DNA from: Karalla daura | Lineage: Eukaryota; Chordata; Actinopteri; Chaetodontiformes; Leiognathidae | DNA length: 64,000 nt | Assembly (NCBI GenBank): GCA_029224185.1 | Contig: CM055188.1 | Span: 2,977,001-3,041,000, forward strand | Direction of reading: 5' to 3' | Made by a program: the position numbers and the translations under genes | Part shown: one piece after another, positions 1-8,934 of the stretch | Position numbering within the stretch: the stretch's first letter is position 1 | Layout of the letters: each line of letters opens with the position of its first letter | Notes under the pieces: model-generated | Databases searched by the model: none | The model's input: the letters and a program-made list of their open reading frames with translations, nothing else | Told to the model about the DNA's origin: nothing

Positions 1-760
1 CAGCCAAGCCACACATCACCAAGTGCAATGCAAGGCGTCGGATGCAATGGTGTAAAGCACGCCACCACTGGCCTCTAGAGCAGTGGAGACGCGTTCTCTG
101 GAGTGATGAATCACACTTTTCCATCTGGCAATCTGATGGACGAGTCTGGGTTTGGAGGTTGCCAGGAGAACGGTACATTTCAGATTGCATTGTGCCGACT
201 GTGAAATTTGGTGGAGGAGGAATTATGGTATGGGGTTGTTTTTCAGGAGCTGCGCTTGGCCCCTTAGTTCCAGTGAAAGGAACATTGAATGCTTCAGGAT
301 ACCAAAACATTTTGGACAATTCCATGCTCCCAACCTTGTGGGAACAGTTTGGAGCGGGCCCCTTCCTCTTCCAACATGACTGTGCACCAGTGCACAAAGC
401 AAGGTCCATAAAGACGTGGATGACAGAGTCTGGTGTGGATGAACTTGACTGGCCTGCACAGAGTCCTGACCTGAACCCGATAGAACACCTTTGGGATGAA
501 TTAGAGCGGAGACTGAGAGCCAGGCCTTCTCGACCAACATCAGTGTGTGACCTCACCAATGCACTTTTGGAAGAATGGTCAAAAATTGCTATAAACACTC
601 TCCTCAACCTTGTGGACAGTCTTCCCAGAAGAGTTGAAGCTGTAATAGCTGCAAAAGGTGGACCGAGATCATACTGAATTCTATGAGTTAGGAATGGGAT
701 GGCACTTCAGTTCATAGAATGAGTAAAGGCAGGTGAGCGAATACTTTTGGTAATATAGTG
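1..760 (+). mobile_element. Tc1/mariner-like element, 3' part (left end outside window)
   Basis: The window opens inside a Tc1-like DNA transposon. The transposase frame runs from the first bases to 677, followed by about 80 bp of 3' sequence and a right terminal inverted repeat ending at 760 (reads AATACTTTTGGTAATATAGTG). It abuts a TA at 761-762, the expected target dinucleotide. TA target and DD34E transposase are defining Tc1 traits. The left end cannot be checked here. Confidence 0.9.
3..677 (+). CDS. Tc1-like transposase, C-terminal two thirds, 5' partial
   Basis: Cut-and-paste transposase of the Tc1/mariner superfamily; it acts in the nucleus on the element's inverted repeats. The frame is open from base 3, so the N-terminal paired-like DNA-binding part lies outside the window. 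Counting from the Met at 42, the catalytic residues are D22 (in WSDES), D113 (in QHDCAPVH) and E148 (in NPIEHLWDELE). The spacing between D113 and E148 is 34 residues, the DD34E signature of Tc1. The glycine-rich GGGGIMVWGCF block sits between the first two Asp. The protein ends with the usual AAKGG-type tail and a TGA at 675-677. No internal stop or frameshift is visible in this part, unlike the other two Tc1 copies in the window, so this is the youngest-looking of the three. Whether the full copy is active cannot be judged. Confidence 0.92.
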   Translation, partial: AKPHITKCNARRRMQWCKARHHWPLEQWRRVLWSDESHFSIWQSDGRVWVWRLPGERYISDCIVPTVKFGGGGIMVWGCFSGAALGPLVPVKGTLNASGYQNILDNSMLPTLWEQFGAGPFLFQHDCAPVHKARSIKTWMTESGVDELDWPAQSPDLNPIEHLWDELERRLRARPSRPTSVCDLTNALLEEWSKIAINTLLNLVDSLPRRVEAVIAAKGGPRSY

Positions 761-1036
761 TAAGAGGAGACTTGACTGCTTTGTGTGAGCCATTTCATTG
801 TCTAACGTTTCAAAAATAAGTAAGGTTTCTATTTATATTTTCTAGCAATAAATTATTACCTTTCTAACTAATATGTAAGAAAACTTGTAATAATTTGTTT
901 TAAGGTATGTTACATGGTTAAGGTTTGTTACATGTTGCTTACATTATACGGTAGATAGACAGATAGATCCACCTAGAAAGATAGATAATAGATTAGGTTG
1001 ATAGGTTAGATAGGTAGATAGGTCGATATCTCAAGT

Positions 1037-1168
<132 letters not shown>

Positions 1169-1358
1169 CAGATAGATCTCTCTAGGTGGGGTGTCCAACC
1201 TGACATCAGGTGGGCTGCTTTGGCTCAGCAGGTGAGCTGAGTTTGCGTGTTTTGCCAGTTCACTATAAAGTCCAGTGTGCTTGCTGTTTTTGCTACAGTA
1301 TGTATGAGGTTCTTTTCACCTCTAATGAAATTACTTTTTAATATTTTAGTGATTGCTC

Positions 1359-2480
1359 TGCAGTATTCAAGGGGCTGGATCTTCGAGTACAGGAGCATCT
1401 CCGATGGGACAGCTGGAAAATCACAGATGCTCTTGCCACAGAGGCCACTTCTGGAAGCTTGGCTAACAACAAGTTTAACAGAGACATTACGATCAAGTTA
1501 GACTTGTTTCACTGCATGCAGTGCTTAACCAGGGAGTGTGTGTCAGAACATCATCCTCTGTACATCTCTTTCAGCCAGTTTCTGCAACATTTGTTGTTGT
1601 GGACCAGGGTGACCTCCAGAAACTCAGGGGTGCGCACACCCTCTGTGCAATTTCACCTGCCAATCCCACCAGCACATCATAAAGCACTGCGAGATGCAGG
1701 TGCCACAACCCAGAGAAGTGCTGCAGAGATTTGAATATGCTACAGATGCCATTGATGTGCTGCTCTTCAAGCCCTCCATGTTGATTCGGTGCATCCACAT
1801 CCCGAAGGGCTGCCTGAGGGAACCTGAGGTGGAGGAGGGAATCCTATACAGGTATGGTGGCACTTGCAGCTCAACTACATCAAGGGTGAGAGAGCCACTG
1901 TACCTGTTTGGATCTCGACGAGAGGCACCCTGTTACCCATTGGACTTCACCAAGTCCAGTGGGTGCAACAGGGTGCCAGTTAGCTTGTCCAGGCTCAGGC
2001 CATGTCTGGAGAGGTGTGCTGGAACTTCCAGAGGCTGGTGGACCTTAAGGATTCAGATGTGAATTGACACGCAGTCAATTGCTTGACTGAACACATCCTC
2101 TTTGAGAGTGATATTATTCCAAACATATAATACATAACAGGAGAGCCAGGCTGCTGTCCTCTTGTCTTGAACTGTGATAAGAATGGGATGACGATAAGAC
2201 ACAGCCCAACTCCTTTGCTGCTGAAGCCACAAAGGTGGCAGAGGAGAGGGCAAAGAGGAAGTCAGCAGAGCAGCTGCCAATGGGTCCTCTGTGCAGGTCC
2301 TGTCACCTTCCATTAAAGAAGGAGCCTAACAGGCCTCACATCCACTCGTATTTCCCCAATGTGCCAGAGAAGTATATTTACTATAAAAGTGTTCTCCTTC
2401 TACAAGACACAGGGCATGGTCAACGAGATGACCTGGATGGAGTTTAAGCAGACTGACTTTCATGAGGCTCAAAGGGTCAG
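1359..2480 (+). pseudogene. Decayed copy of a teleost multicopy protein family (transposon-related, function unknown)
   Basis: Three frames together give one recognisable protein. From 1359 the frame reads ...KGLDLRVQEHLRWDSW..., then NRDITIKLDLFHCMQ and TRECVSEHHPLY to about 1575. A frameshift there moves to a frame with VVDQGDLQKLRGAHTLC and a stop. The next segment (1694-1850) has VPQPREVLQRFEYATD and PEVEEGILYRYGG. Another shift leads to LQLNYIKGERATVPVW. A C-terminal part (2230-2480) has the zinc-ribbon-like CRSCHLPLKKEP followed by SYFPNVPEKYIYY and EMTWMEFKQTDFHEA. I recall this arrangement from many unnamed fish proteins (a family with an RNase-H-like middle and a C-terminal CxxC region), which look transposon-derived. 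That assignment is from memory and unverified. The copy has at least three frameshifts and several stops, so it is dead. Confidence 0.7.
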
Positions 2481-2639
2481 GTGGATGCAGAGAAGTAAAT
2501 CTACTGTTGTAGAAGCCCTTGCTTCATATTGTATATATGTTAACTGATGCACAATTTCCTGATTGTCCTGTATTCAGTACAGCAGCTAAAAATTGTACAA
2601 AAGAACATCACATCCACAATCTTATTCAGGAGGTTGGTC

Positions 2640-2748
2640 TTGGGTCAGGTGGGATTTGAACCTGTGAACTTGTCTTCTACGTCTATACGGGGCTGGCCTT
2701 CACGTGGCAACTGCGTGCTTTAGCCGCTAGGCTAACAGCACCATCACG
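2640..2748 (-). repeat. tRNA-like sequence, probable tRNA-derived SINE or tRNA pseudogene
   Basis: On the minus strand there is an A-box-like TAGCCTAGCGGCTAA (plus about 2718-2734) and a B-box-like GGTTCAAATCCC (plus about 2650-2661), about 55 bp apart. These are RNA polymerase III internal promoter elements in tRNA order. The T-stem and acceptor stem do not pair well, so this is not a functional tRNA. A long variable arm (Leu/Ser type) would explain the spacing. No poly-A tail or flanking duplication was found. Confidence 0.55.
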
Positions 2749-3620
2749 CTGATAAAGGAATATAGGCAGTTCTGTCGAGGGGCCCACCACGTGCGTCCCT
2801 TAGTACTGGTCATGTACCCGTGGTAGCCACTTTGCTCCCCCTATAAGTCCATTCGTGCTCCAAAAACTGCAGCCACGGTTTGTATTCAGCCATCGAAATA
2901 CTAACTTCACTAAATATTAGTTGGGGCCTGTGGACTGGGGCTCTCTCTCTCTCCTCTCACTCTCCTATGGGCCTATGGGAAGGGCCTAAAAAAGAACTCA
3001 GGGGCCTCACCTGCCTGTGTCCTTAAAGTGACACCCTGTATTCCTCTCGTCTTCTACAGAGGTTGTATGCACCACTCACACATACACTTGTAAGTATAAC
3101 CATAGTCATCCTTGTGGGATAACTTTTCTTACAAAAAAAACACAAGCACTAGATTAATGTGACGATTTCACAAACTAAATTGGAATTGTGGTCCAGGGCA
3201 TCAGTCTTTTGTTCAGTCAAACATATCACTTTAAGCCAATTTAACCTAACTAGTCGACCAGTTGACTTTTCTGTTATTGCCTTACTACTAAGCAGTCGTT
3301 ACAGACACATTATAAAAGGGAGAAGAAAGTCACATCACATGCTACATTTGCCAATGGACAAAAAAACCCTGTTGTGCCATTTACAGCCATGACACATCTT
3401 TCACACAAGGCAGTTTATTGGCCTCAAGAAGTTGGACTTGCGTACTCTGCCGAGTAGGGTGACCTCCAATTGTCTTGGATTCCATGCCACTGGACCCAGG
3501 CCCCTCTCTGCCATGGTCCGTGTGGTGGCTGCAGGCGCATCAGTCTCCCCACAATGGAAAGCCATTTGAGCATTTGTTCATTATCCTTGATATTGGACTT
3601 AAGGTTCATCTACTGCTAGA
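2749..3620. other. No recognisable gene
   Basis: Contains a short CT-rich run (2940-2965) and scattered short frames with no family resemblance. The ORF frames at 3159-3392 and 3424-3609 show no motif. Confidence 0.6.
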
Positions 3621-3629
3621 CTTTTTGTC

Positions 3630-3784
3630 CTCACTAGTAAGACAATTTTTCCTACTAGGTTGCATCAGTAGAATTACTGTGTCTTACCAAATAGTAGTTG
3701 CTAGTTTTTTCCACTACTAATGCCAATTTTAGCCTCCTAGTTTGGAATCAAACCCTACTGGCAAACTACTGTACTGTACTAGTA
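3630..3784. repeat. CTAG-rich repeat, left part
   Basis: Dense in ACTAGT, CTACTA and related short words (for example CTACTAGGTTG and GTACTGTACTAGTA). The same character resumes at 6947-7345. The Tc1-like element beginning at 3785 sits directly at the end of this stretch after a TA, so the two blocks look like halves of one older repeat split by the Tc1 insertion. Confidence 0.6.
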
Positions 3785-3996
3785 CAGTCGTGCTCAGCAG
3801 TATTGGCACCCCTTAATTCTATTCACAACCTTTGTAATATCTCCAAAAATAAATGGAAATGGACACAATTTACATCACCAAAATATTTTAATTACAAGAC
3901 CAAAGTAACTGAAAATTTGTTTTCCCCCCAAAATAGGCATTGCAATTTCAAAGAAAACAATAAACAGAAAAACAAATAGAATATTGGCACCCCTCC

Positions 3997-5021
3997 TTAA
4001 TATTTGGTCGCACACCCTTTGGCAGTAATGACAGCCACCAAACATTTCCTATAGCCATCGATAAGCCTTTTGCATTTCTCAGGTGGTATTTTCTCTCACT
4101 CTTCCTTTGCTACACCTTCCAGCTCTTGGACATTTCTAGGATTTCTTCTCCCAATTGCAGATTTCAACTCCCCCCAAAGATTCTCAATTGGATTGAGATC
4201 AGGACTCATTGCTGGCCATTTAAAAACAGTCCATTTTTTCTTATCCAACCATGCCTGGGTGCTTTTGGATGTGTGTTTGGGGTCTCTGTCTTGCTGGAGT
4301 ACCCAAGACTTTCGCCTCAAACCGAGCTTTCTGACACTGGGCAGGACATTTTGCTCTAAAATCTGCTGATAGTCCTCAGATTTCATAATACCTGTGACAC
4401 GGGTAAGGCCTCCAGTCCCAGATGCAGCAAAGCAGCCCCACAGCATTATGGATCCTCCACCATGCTTGACTGTTGGTAGGGTGTTCTTTTCCTCGAGTGC
4501 TTTATTGCAGCGTCTGTAAACATACTGCTTGCGAGAATTACCAAAAAGCTCTACTTTTGTTTCATCCATCCACAATACATTTTGCCAGAAGGACTGTGGC
4601 TGGTCCATGTTCTCTTTTGCAAAATCCAGACGGTCCTTTTTGTGTTTTTTCTTCAACAGTGGAGTCTTCCTTGGCCTTCGCCAAAATAGTCCTACTGTGT
4701 TGAGTGTGCATCGTATGGTGCTTTTCGAAACGGTCACCCCAGACTGTTCCAGGTTGGCCTGCAGGTCTGTAGATGTTGAGTGAGGTGATTTTTCCACCAA
4801 TCGCACCAACCTTCGAAGACATCTCTCATTGATTTTCCTCTTACCCCCACGCCTAGGGAGGTTCTTGACAGTGCCGTACTTGAGATATTTCTTAATAATA
4901 TTACGCACTGTTGACACAGAGATACCAAGCACTTTGGATATGGTTTTATATCCTTTGGAGCTCTTGTCTTGCCAATAATTGCATTTCTTGTCTCTTCAGA
5001 CAACTCCTTTGTCTTCACCAT
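3997..5021 (-). pseudogene. Tc1-like transposase, one frameshift and one premature stop
   Basis: Starts at the Met at 5021 (MVKTKELSEETRNAIIGK). One base is missing near 4966, after which the frame resumes as SKGYKTISKVLGISVSTVRN, the first helix-turn-helix. A second helix-turn-helix region with SPHSTSTDLQANLEQSGVTV follows. The catalytic core has WMDETKVELFG, the GGGSIMLWGCF block, QQDRDPKHTSK and SPDLNPIENLWGELK, so D, D and E are all present. The frame stops at 4096 with a TGA where the family normally has Trp. Reading through, 29 more codons lead to KGCATKY and a TAA at 3997-3999. Apart from the single-base loss and this stop, the 340-residue length is normal for Tc1. Confidence 0.93.
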
Positions 5022-5179
5022 TGTGAAAAAGGGCCTGAGCTTAGCTTTTTAAAACAGAAATCTCATCATTCATTGGCCATTTCAAGTCACATGGGCACAG
5101 ACAATTAGTCACAGGTGATTTCCATTTGTAATTTTCCAAAGGTGAGTCAAATTAGGTTTCCATACTGACTAACAGTAAA

Positions 5180-5192
5180 GGGTGCCAATACT
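5180..5192. repeat. 13-bp direct repeat flanking the 5193-6917 insertion
   Basis: GGGTGCCAATACT occurs at 5180-5192 and again at 6918-6930. Both copies belong to the Tc1 right inverted repeat. The simplest reading is a 13-bp target duplication made when the intervening 1725 bp inserted. Confidence 0.7.
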
Positions 5193-5750
5193 AGTGATGC
5201 AGCAAGCTTTATCTTTTTTATTTATTTCACTCTCATTGTTTAGTTTCTCATGTTGTTGATACTTTGCTCTTTTGTATGAAACACAAACTATCTGTAGTGA
5301 AATTCTGTATCACTAGAGCACTTTTGTTCAGGAGATGTTTAACATTATGTTGGGACTATACGTCAACCAAATATAGTAAACCTAGATTATTAGCTTATTA
5401 TTATTAAAGAATTTCGGGGCACCACCCTGCGAACAGGGACCAATAATCTGGTTCGTCAATTTGCCTAGTAAATCAGTCTAAATCTTGGAGGGGGTGAGAT
5501 CCGAGCACTGGCAAGATGTTGCAATAATCATTTGCATCAATAACGACAGGGTTCAGTTAGTACAAATAATGACACTTTAATAACAAGACGGAATTAAGCT
5601 ACATACATTTGTACCTAACTACAAGCTAACTAACATAAAATCCCTGAGAGGTAGGCTAACATACATACAAATAACATAAAACAGGTAACATACATACAAA
5701 TAACATAAAACAGGTAACAAACAATTGTGTGTGTGTATATGTGTGAAAAA

Positions 5751-5795
5751 TGCACGTGCGCGTGCGTGCGCGTGCATGTATGCGCGTGTGTGTGT
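5751..5795. repeat. Alternating purine-pyrimidine tract
   Basis: Forty-five bases alternate strictly between pyrimidine and purine, mixing TG, CG and TA steps (TGCACGTGCGCGTGCG...). Such tracts can adopt Z-DNA under negative supercoiling. It lies downstream of the minus-strand promoter-like region. Confidence 0.9.
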
Positions 5796-6560
5796 CGACG
5801 CGTGCCCGTGCGCCCGAGTGGGGGGGGTACGCGCGACGGAAAGAGTCACGTGATCGGCGTGAGAGCCGATCTCGAACAAAGGGTTGTAAAAACGAAAATT
5901 GAGAGACGCTCAGACAAGGTCACAGTCTGCGTCCTCGTACATTCATACACGTGACAACGTGATTTAACGACAAAAATCTACGTTTCAACGTGTAGGCTCC
6001 TAAGCACTTTGCGTTAGTTACAGAGTCCAAATTTTGCCTCTTACGTGACCACGTGATGTGGTGTGCGTCGGCTGGATTGGGGTCCGCTCAGTCTCCAGGT
6101 GTCGCAGCGTTGTCCGCGGGGGGTCCTGGTTCGACGTGTCCGGCTTGGCTGCTGGAGAGGATGCGGCGGCTGGGTTTCCCCTGGGGATGATGGGCACCTG
6201 GGTCAGTCTCTCCCGTTCAGAACCGGGCGTCCTGGATAGCGGCTTCGGGCGAAGCGGTCGCTATAGAGATGAGGTCTGTGGTAGACCTCCAGCAGCGGAG
6301 CTGCGGCAAGGAACTTATGCTCTTCTCAAGGGAATCACTCTTTCTTTTGTTTTTGGGCTCGGAGCCCGTGGTGCTTCCGTCCTGAAAAGGACGCGATAGT
6401 AACCACACCGGAGCGCTGAAACAGCGGCTGTAGAGCGGGATCTGGAGTAGCGGCGGCGAGTCTTCTTCTCGTCCGGCGGCTGGAGTCTCCACGAAGTCCT
6501 CGGCTCGAAGTGTAGTTGAAGAAAGGTGGGCGAGAGAGAGAGTGAGTGACCCGGTTCGCG

Positions 6561-6570
6561 TCCTTTTATT
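6561..6570 (-). promoter_or_regulatory. Candidate TATA box, minus strand
   Basis: Minus strand reads GGGGAATAAAAGGACGCG around this position. It is followed about 25 bases later by TCACTCACTCTCTCTCTCGC, compatible with a pyrimidine-rich initiator region. It stands in a CpG-rich context. Confidence 0.45.
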
Positions 6571-6946
6571 CCCCAGGGTCCCCATGCCTGCGGGTGTGGA
6601 GCCCGCGTTCTGCGTCCCGAGGGACGAATCAGCTGGCTGCTTTTGGCAAGGAGCCAGTGGTTGGCTGCGCGCGCACATCTCCAGGGAGGAGCGCTGGGGT
6701 CCGGTGTCAACTTACAGGTCCCTGCCCCGCAGAGTCGTCTGGGCAGCGCGTGTGCGCCTTTGTTCTGCGGGGTGGGGGTCGACACAGGACACGAGGCTTC
6801 TCCTTTGTCCATGGCAGAGGTCTTTGTGTTTCTGTGTTTTGTTTGTTTCTTTAATTTGCTCATCTGCAGCCTGTGTGGTATTGCAGCAGTCCCAACAATT
6901 ATGTACTTAAACTTCATGGGTGCCAATACTGCTGGGCAGGACGATA

Positions 6947-7345
6947 ACACTACTAGGCCCTATCATTAGGCATGTGTCCTGTACTATTAGCCTCCTGGAC
7001 CCTACTAATAGTATCAAAATGTTCACTCGTAAGGCCTTTTTGACCTCACTAGTACTACTAGTAAGAACAAAAATGTCCATTATCAGTACTAGTGGGGGAC
7101 TTTTGCACCGTATTAATAGTACCAGTAATATCAAAAATGCTCACTTGTGTTACTAGTGACAGATATCTTTTGCAGCTTACTGCTAGTAAGGCACTAGTGG
7201 ATTTTCCCACTCTCCAGTGCTGGTAAACATTTTGGCTCTTACTAGTACTACAAGTAGACATGTTTCTTTCTACTAGTGGTACTTCGACACGTCTCCTTCT
7301 ACCAGTGCTACAGTACTAGTACATATGGCTCTTACAAGCACTACT
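6947..7345. repeat. CTAG-rich repeat, right part
   Basis: Contains many ACTAGT and TACTAGTA words (for example ACTAGTACTACTAGTAAG at about 7049). It continues the repeat that ends at 3784 on the other side of the Tc1 insertion. No coding potential was recognised. Confidence 0.6.
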
Positions 7346-7581
7346 AGTAAAACTAATGTTAGAAGTACACTAACCTTAAGTCCGATTTGAAGGATATTAA
7401 ATAAACGGCTATCCATACCCCACATTACAAGATGTCACGCACAAGCGTTCTCCCAAATGGGAACCCATCTTTTTTCACATCCTGCATACAAAGCCCTGTC
7501 GCAATTGGGAAGTGGTGACGGGAGCAGGGTTGTGAAGTCTGGCAGCTCCTTGCCACAACCTGGCACACAGGCGGTGGGTGT

Positions 7582-8031
7582 TTAGGGTAGAAGCATATTT
7601 TGAGTTTCCACTGCTTTGTGGATCCGTTTCCAACCCTCCTGGGTTTTTGCTGCAATTTGATTCAAATCCTGTGCAGGTGTAGGTATTGCTCCCAGTAGTT
7701 CGCATTGCGATTGAGACAGTGAATAAGGGGATGAGGTGGAAAGAGTAAGAGGACCTCCTCCTTGTCCAGGCAATGATTGCACAGCTTCGGTTTCCCAAGC
7801 AAGTGATTGATTTGTCAATTGAGGAGGTTCATAATGGGGAGAAAAGGGAGCATGGCTATGAGATTCAGATATTTCACCTTGAGGTGGCCATGGGGCCTGG
7901 AAATAAGTCTGTAAGTGTGCACTAATTGCCTTATCCATACCATAAGTACCTGCAGGTGTCTGCACATCAGGAGCTTCTATGTCAAGAGCAACTAAGTCTG
8001 GTGACCCAGACTTGAATGGTTGATTAGTCAT
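7582..8031 (-). CDS. Gag-like ORF of a short-LTR retroelement (tentative)
   Basis: This 149-codon frame starts at the Met at 8031 (MTNQPFKSGSPDLVALDIEA). That Met was chosen over the upstream Met at 8109 because the sequence between looks like leader. It lies about 130 bp downstream of a primer-binding site and LTR on the same strand, where a gag gene is expected. The protein is Pro/Gln/Ser-rich in the middle (PWPPQGEISESHSHAPF) and ends at 7582 with a region of Gln and Lys (DLNQIAAKTQEGWKRIHK). No zinc knuckle or recognisable Gag fold is visible, so the call rests on position. Downstream frames to about 7425 continue with PSRHHF-type text in other frames. The rest of the element (pol, second LTR) is missing. 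Confidence 0.4.
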   Translation of the reverse strand: MTNQPFKSGSPDLVALDIEAPDVQTPAGTYGMDKAISAHLQTYFQAPWPPQGEISESHSHAPFSPHYEPPQLTNQSLAWETEAVQSLPGQGGGPLTLSTSSPYSLSQSQCELLGAIPTPAQDLNQIAAKTQEGWKRIHKAVETQNMLLP

Positions 8032-8163
8032 GATATGATAAACAGAGGTTGAATGACTTTCACAATAAATTATCACATTCATCACAAAACACCAGTCAAC
8101 AATATTCAATCAATATTCAAAACAGTTAAGGAAATTTAATCCCCGATGAATGATAATATATCA

Positions 8164-8182
8164 GGGCCCCACTTGGGTGCCA
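8164..8182 (-). other. Retroelement primer-binding site
   Basis: Minus strand reads TGGCACCCAAGTGGGGCCC, four bases after the LTR end at 8187. It begins with the TGG expected from the CCA end of a tRNA primer. The cognate tRNA was not identified. Confidence 0.7.
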
Positions 8183-8186
8183 TTTC

Positions 8187-8335
8187 TGTAGCGTAGGGCT
8201 GAAAACAGATAATTTGATTACTAAGGTTGGGCACCAGACAGGAGCATCTAGCGACCTGTCAACTATATAAAAAAAGAAATACTCTGTTTTCTCTTGTAAT
8301 CAAATTATAAATCCGGCTAGCCTACCCTCACTACA
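8187..8335 (-). repeat. Short LTR (149 bp)
   Basis: Minus strand begins TGTAGTGAGGGTAGG and ends CCCTACGCTACA, i.e. TG...CA with matching inverted ends (TGTAG / CTACA). It has a TATATAG-like box in the middle and is followed by the primer-binding site. The LTR is unusually short. No second LTR copy was found in the window. Confidence 0.7.
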
Positions 8336-8930
8336 AAATTAAGCGAAAAGAAAAGAAAACAGTGATGGCGAGTATGTGTATGTGTGTGAGGTTCAGAAGG
8401 GCAGATGAAAAGTGGGGTAAAGGGAGAGGTTTTGTGGGTATGAGAGATGAGGTGGATAGGAGTGAGAGGAAAACCAGAAACCAGGAGATTGGATATGCAG
8501 TCACACTTATCTGGAGGGAAATTAGCCAGGCCAGTTCAGCAGGCTTGGAATTGCCAGGATGAAGGGTGGATCTCAGCCAGCCTTGCCACACTTTTCACAA
8601 GTGCCCAGATTTCCTGGTGGCTTGCAACTCCTTCTCCAGATATTCTTGTGGATTTTGCTCCTCATTTACGTCTCCTCAGGGTTCTCCTCTCTGCTGCCTT
8701 TGTCACGCCCTCTCATTTACACCATGGCTCACAGATGCTCTCTTAAGGCCTGCTACAGCCCCACCCCTTTCCTCTGACAGGAAGTGAACTCACCACTTTT
8801 TGTCACAGGTGTAAGATTATTGCTGAGCCCTTGGATGATCCAGAAAGAGCTGTACAGTTAGAAAAGGAACCCTAAACATAACCTGCCTCTTTTGCCCTGT
8901 CTGGACTACCACATCCAGAGGGGTCACCAC
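8336..8930. other. No recognisable gene
   Basis: Short frames on both strands without motifs; purine-rich stretch at 8336-8470. Confidence 0.6.
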
Positions 8931-8934
8931 CATG

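Larger units (their letters stand above)
5193..6917 (-). mobile_element. 1.7-kb inserted unit with a minus-strand promoter; LTR-like or retroposed sequence
   Basis: The unit sits inside the Tc1 right inverted repeat. Most of 5740-6800 is GC- and CpG-rich, unlike its surroundings. Read on the minus strand it has an AATAAAAGG TATA-like box at 6561-6570 followed by a CT-rich stretch, a candidate promoter. It could be a long LTR: TGTTGGGAC lies near 6896, a possible end ...TTCGCA near 5428, then TGGTGCCCCGAAATTC as a possible primer-binding site. The 13-bp flanking repeat is longer than LTR integration makes (4-6 bp), so a LINE-mobilised transcript is an alternative. No protein family was recognised in its frames. 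Confidence 0.45.
3785..6944 (-). mobile_element. Tc1/mariner-like element (transposase on minus strand), interrupted by a 1.7-kb insertion
   Basis: Left inverted repeat starts at 3785 after TA (3783-3784) and reads CAGTCGTGCTCAGCAGTATT, then GGCACCCCTT. The matching right repeat is split. Its inner part (AAGGGTGCCAATACT) is at 5178-5192, and a second copy of GGGTGCCAATACT continuing into the outer part (GCTGGGCAGGACGA) is at 6918-6944, followed by TA. The transposase lies at 3997-5021. So the element is about 1.4 kb plus an inserted 1.7 kb. Boundaries on the right are approximate because the outer right repeat has decayed. Confidence 0.85.

Noticed and set aside
2640..2748. Functional tRNA gene
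   Set aside because: A and B boxes are present, but the T-stem and acceptor stem do not pair.
4070..4783. Plus-strand ORFs across the Tc1 transposase
   Set aside because: They are antisense shadows of the minus-strand transposase.
6058..6969. Several 100-210 codon frames in the GC-rich 1.7-kb insertion
   Set aside because: They overlap on both strands, have no motifs and are explained by high GC lowering stop frequency.
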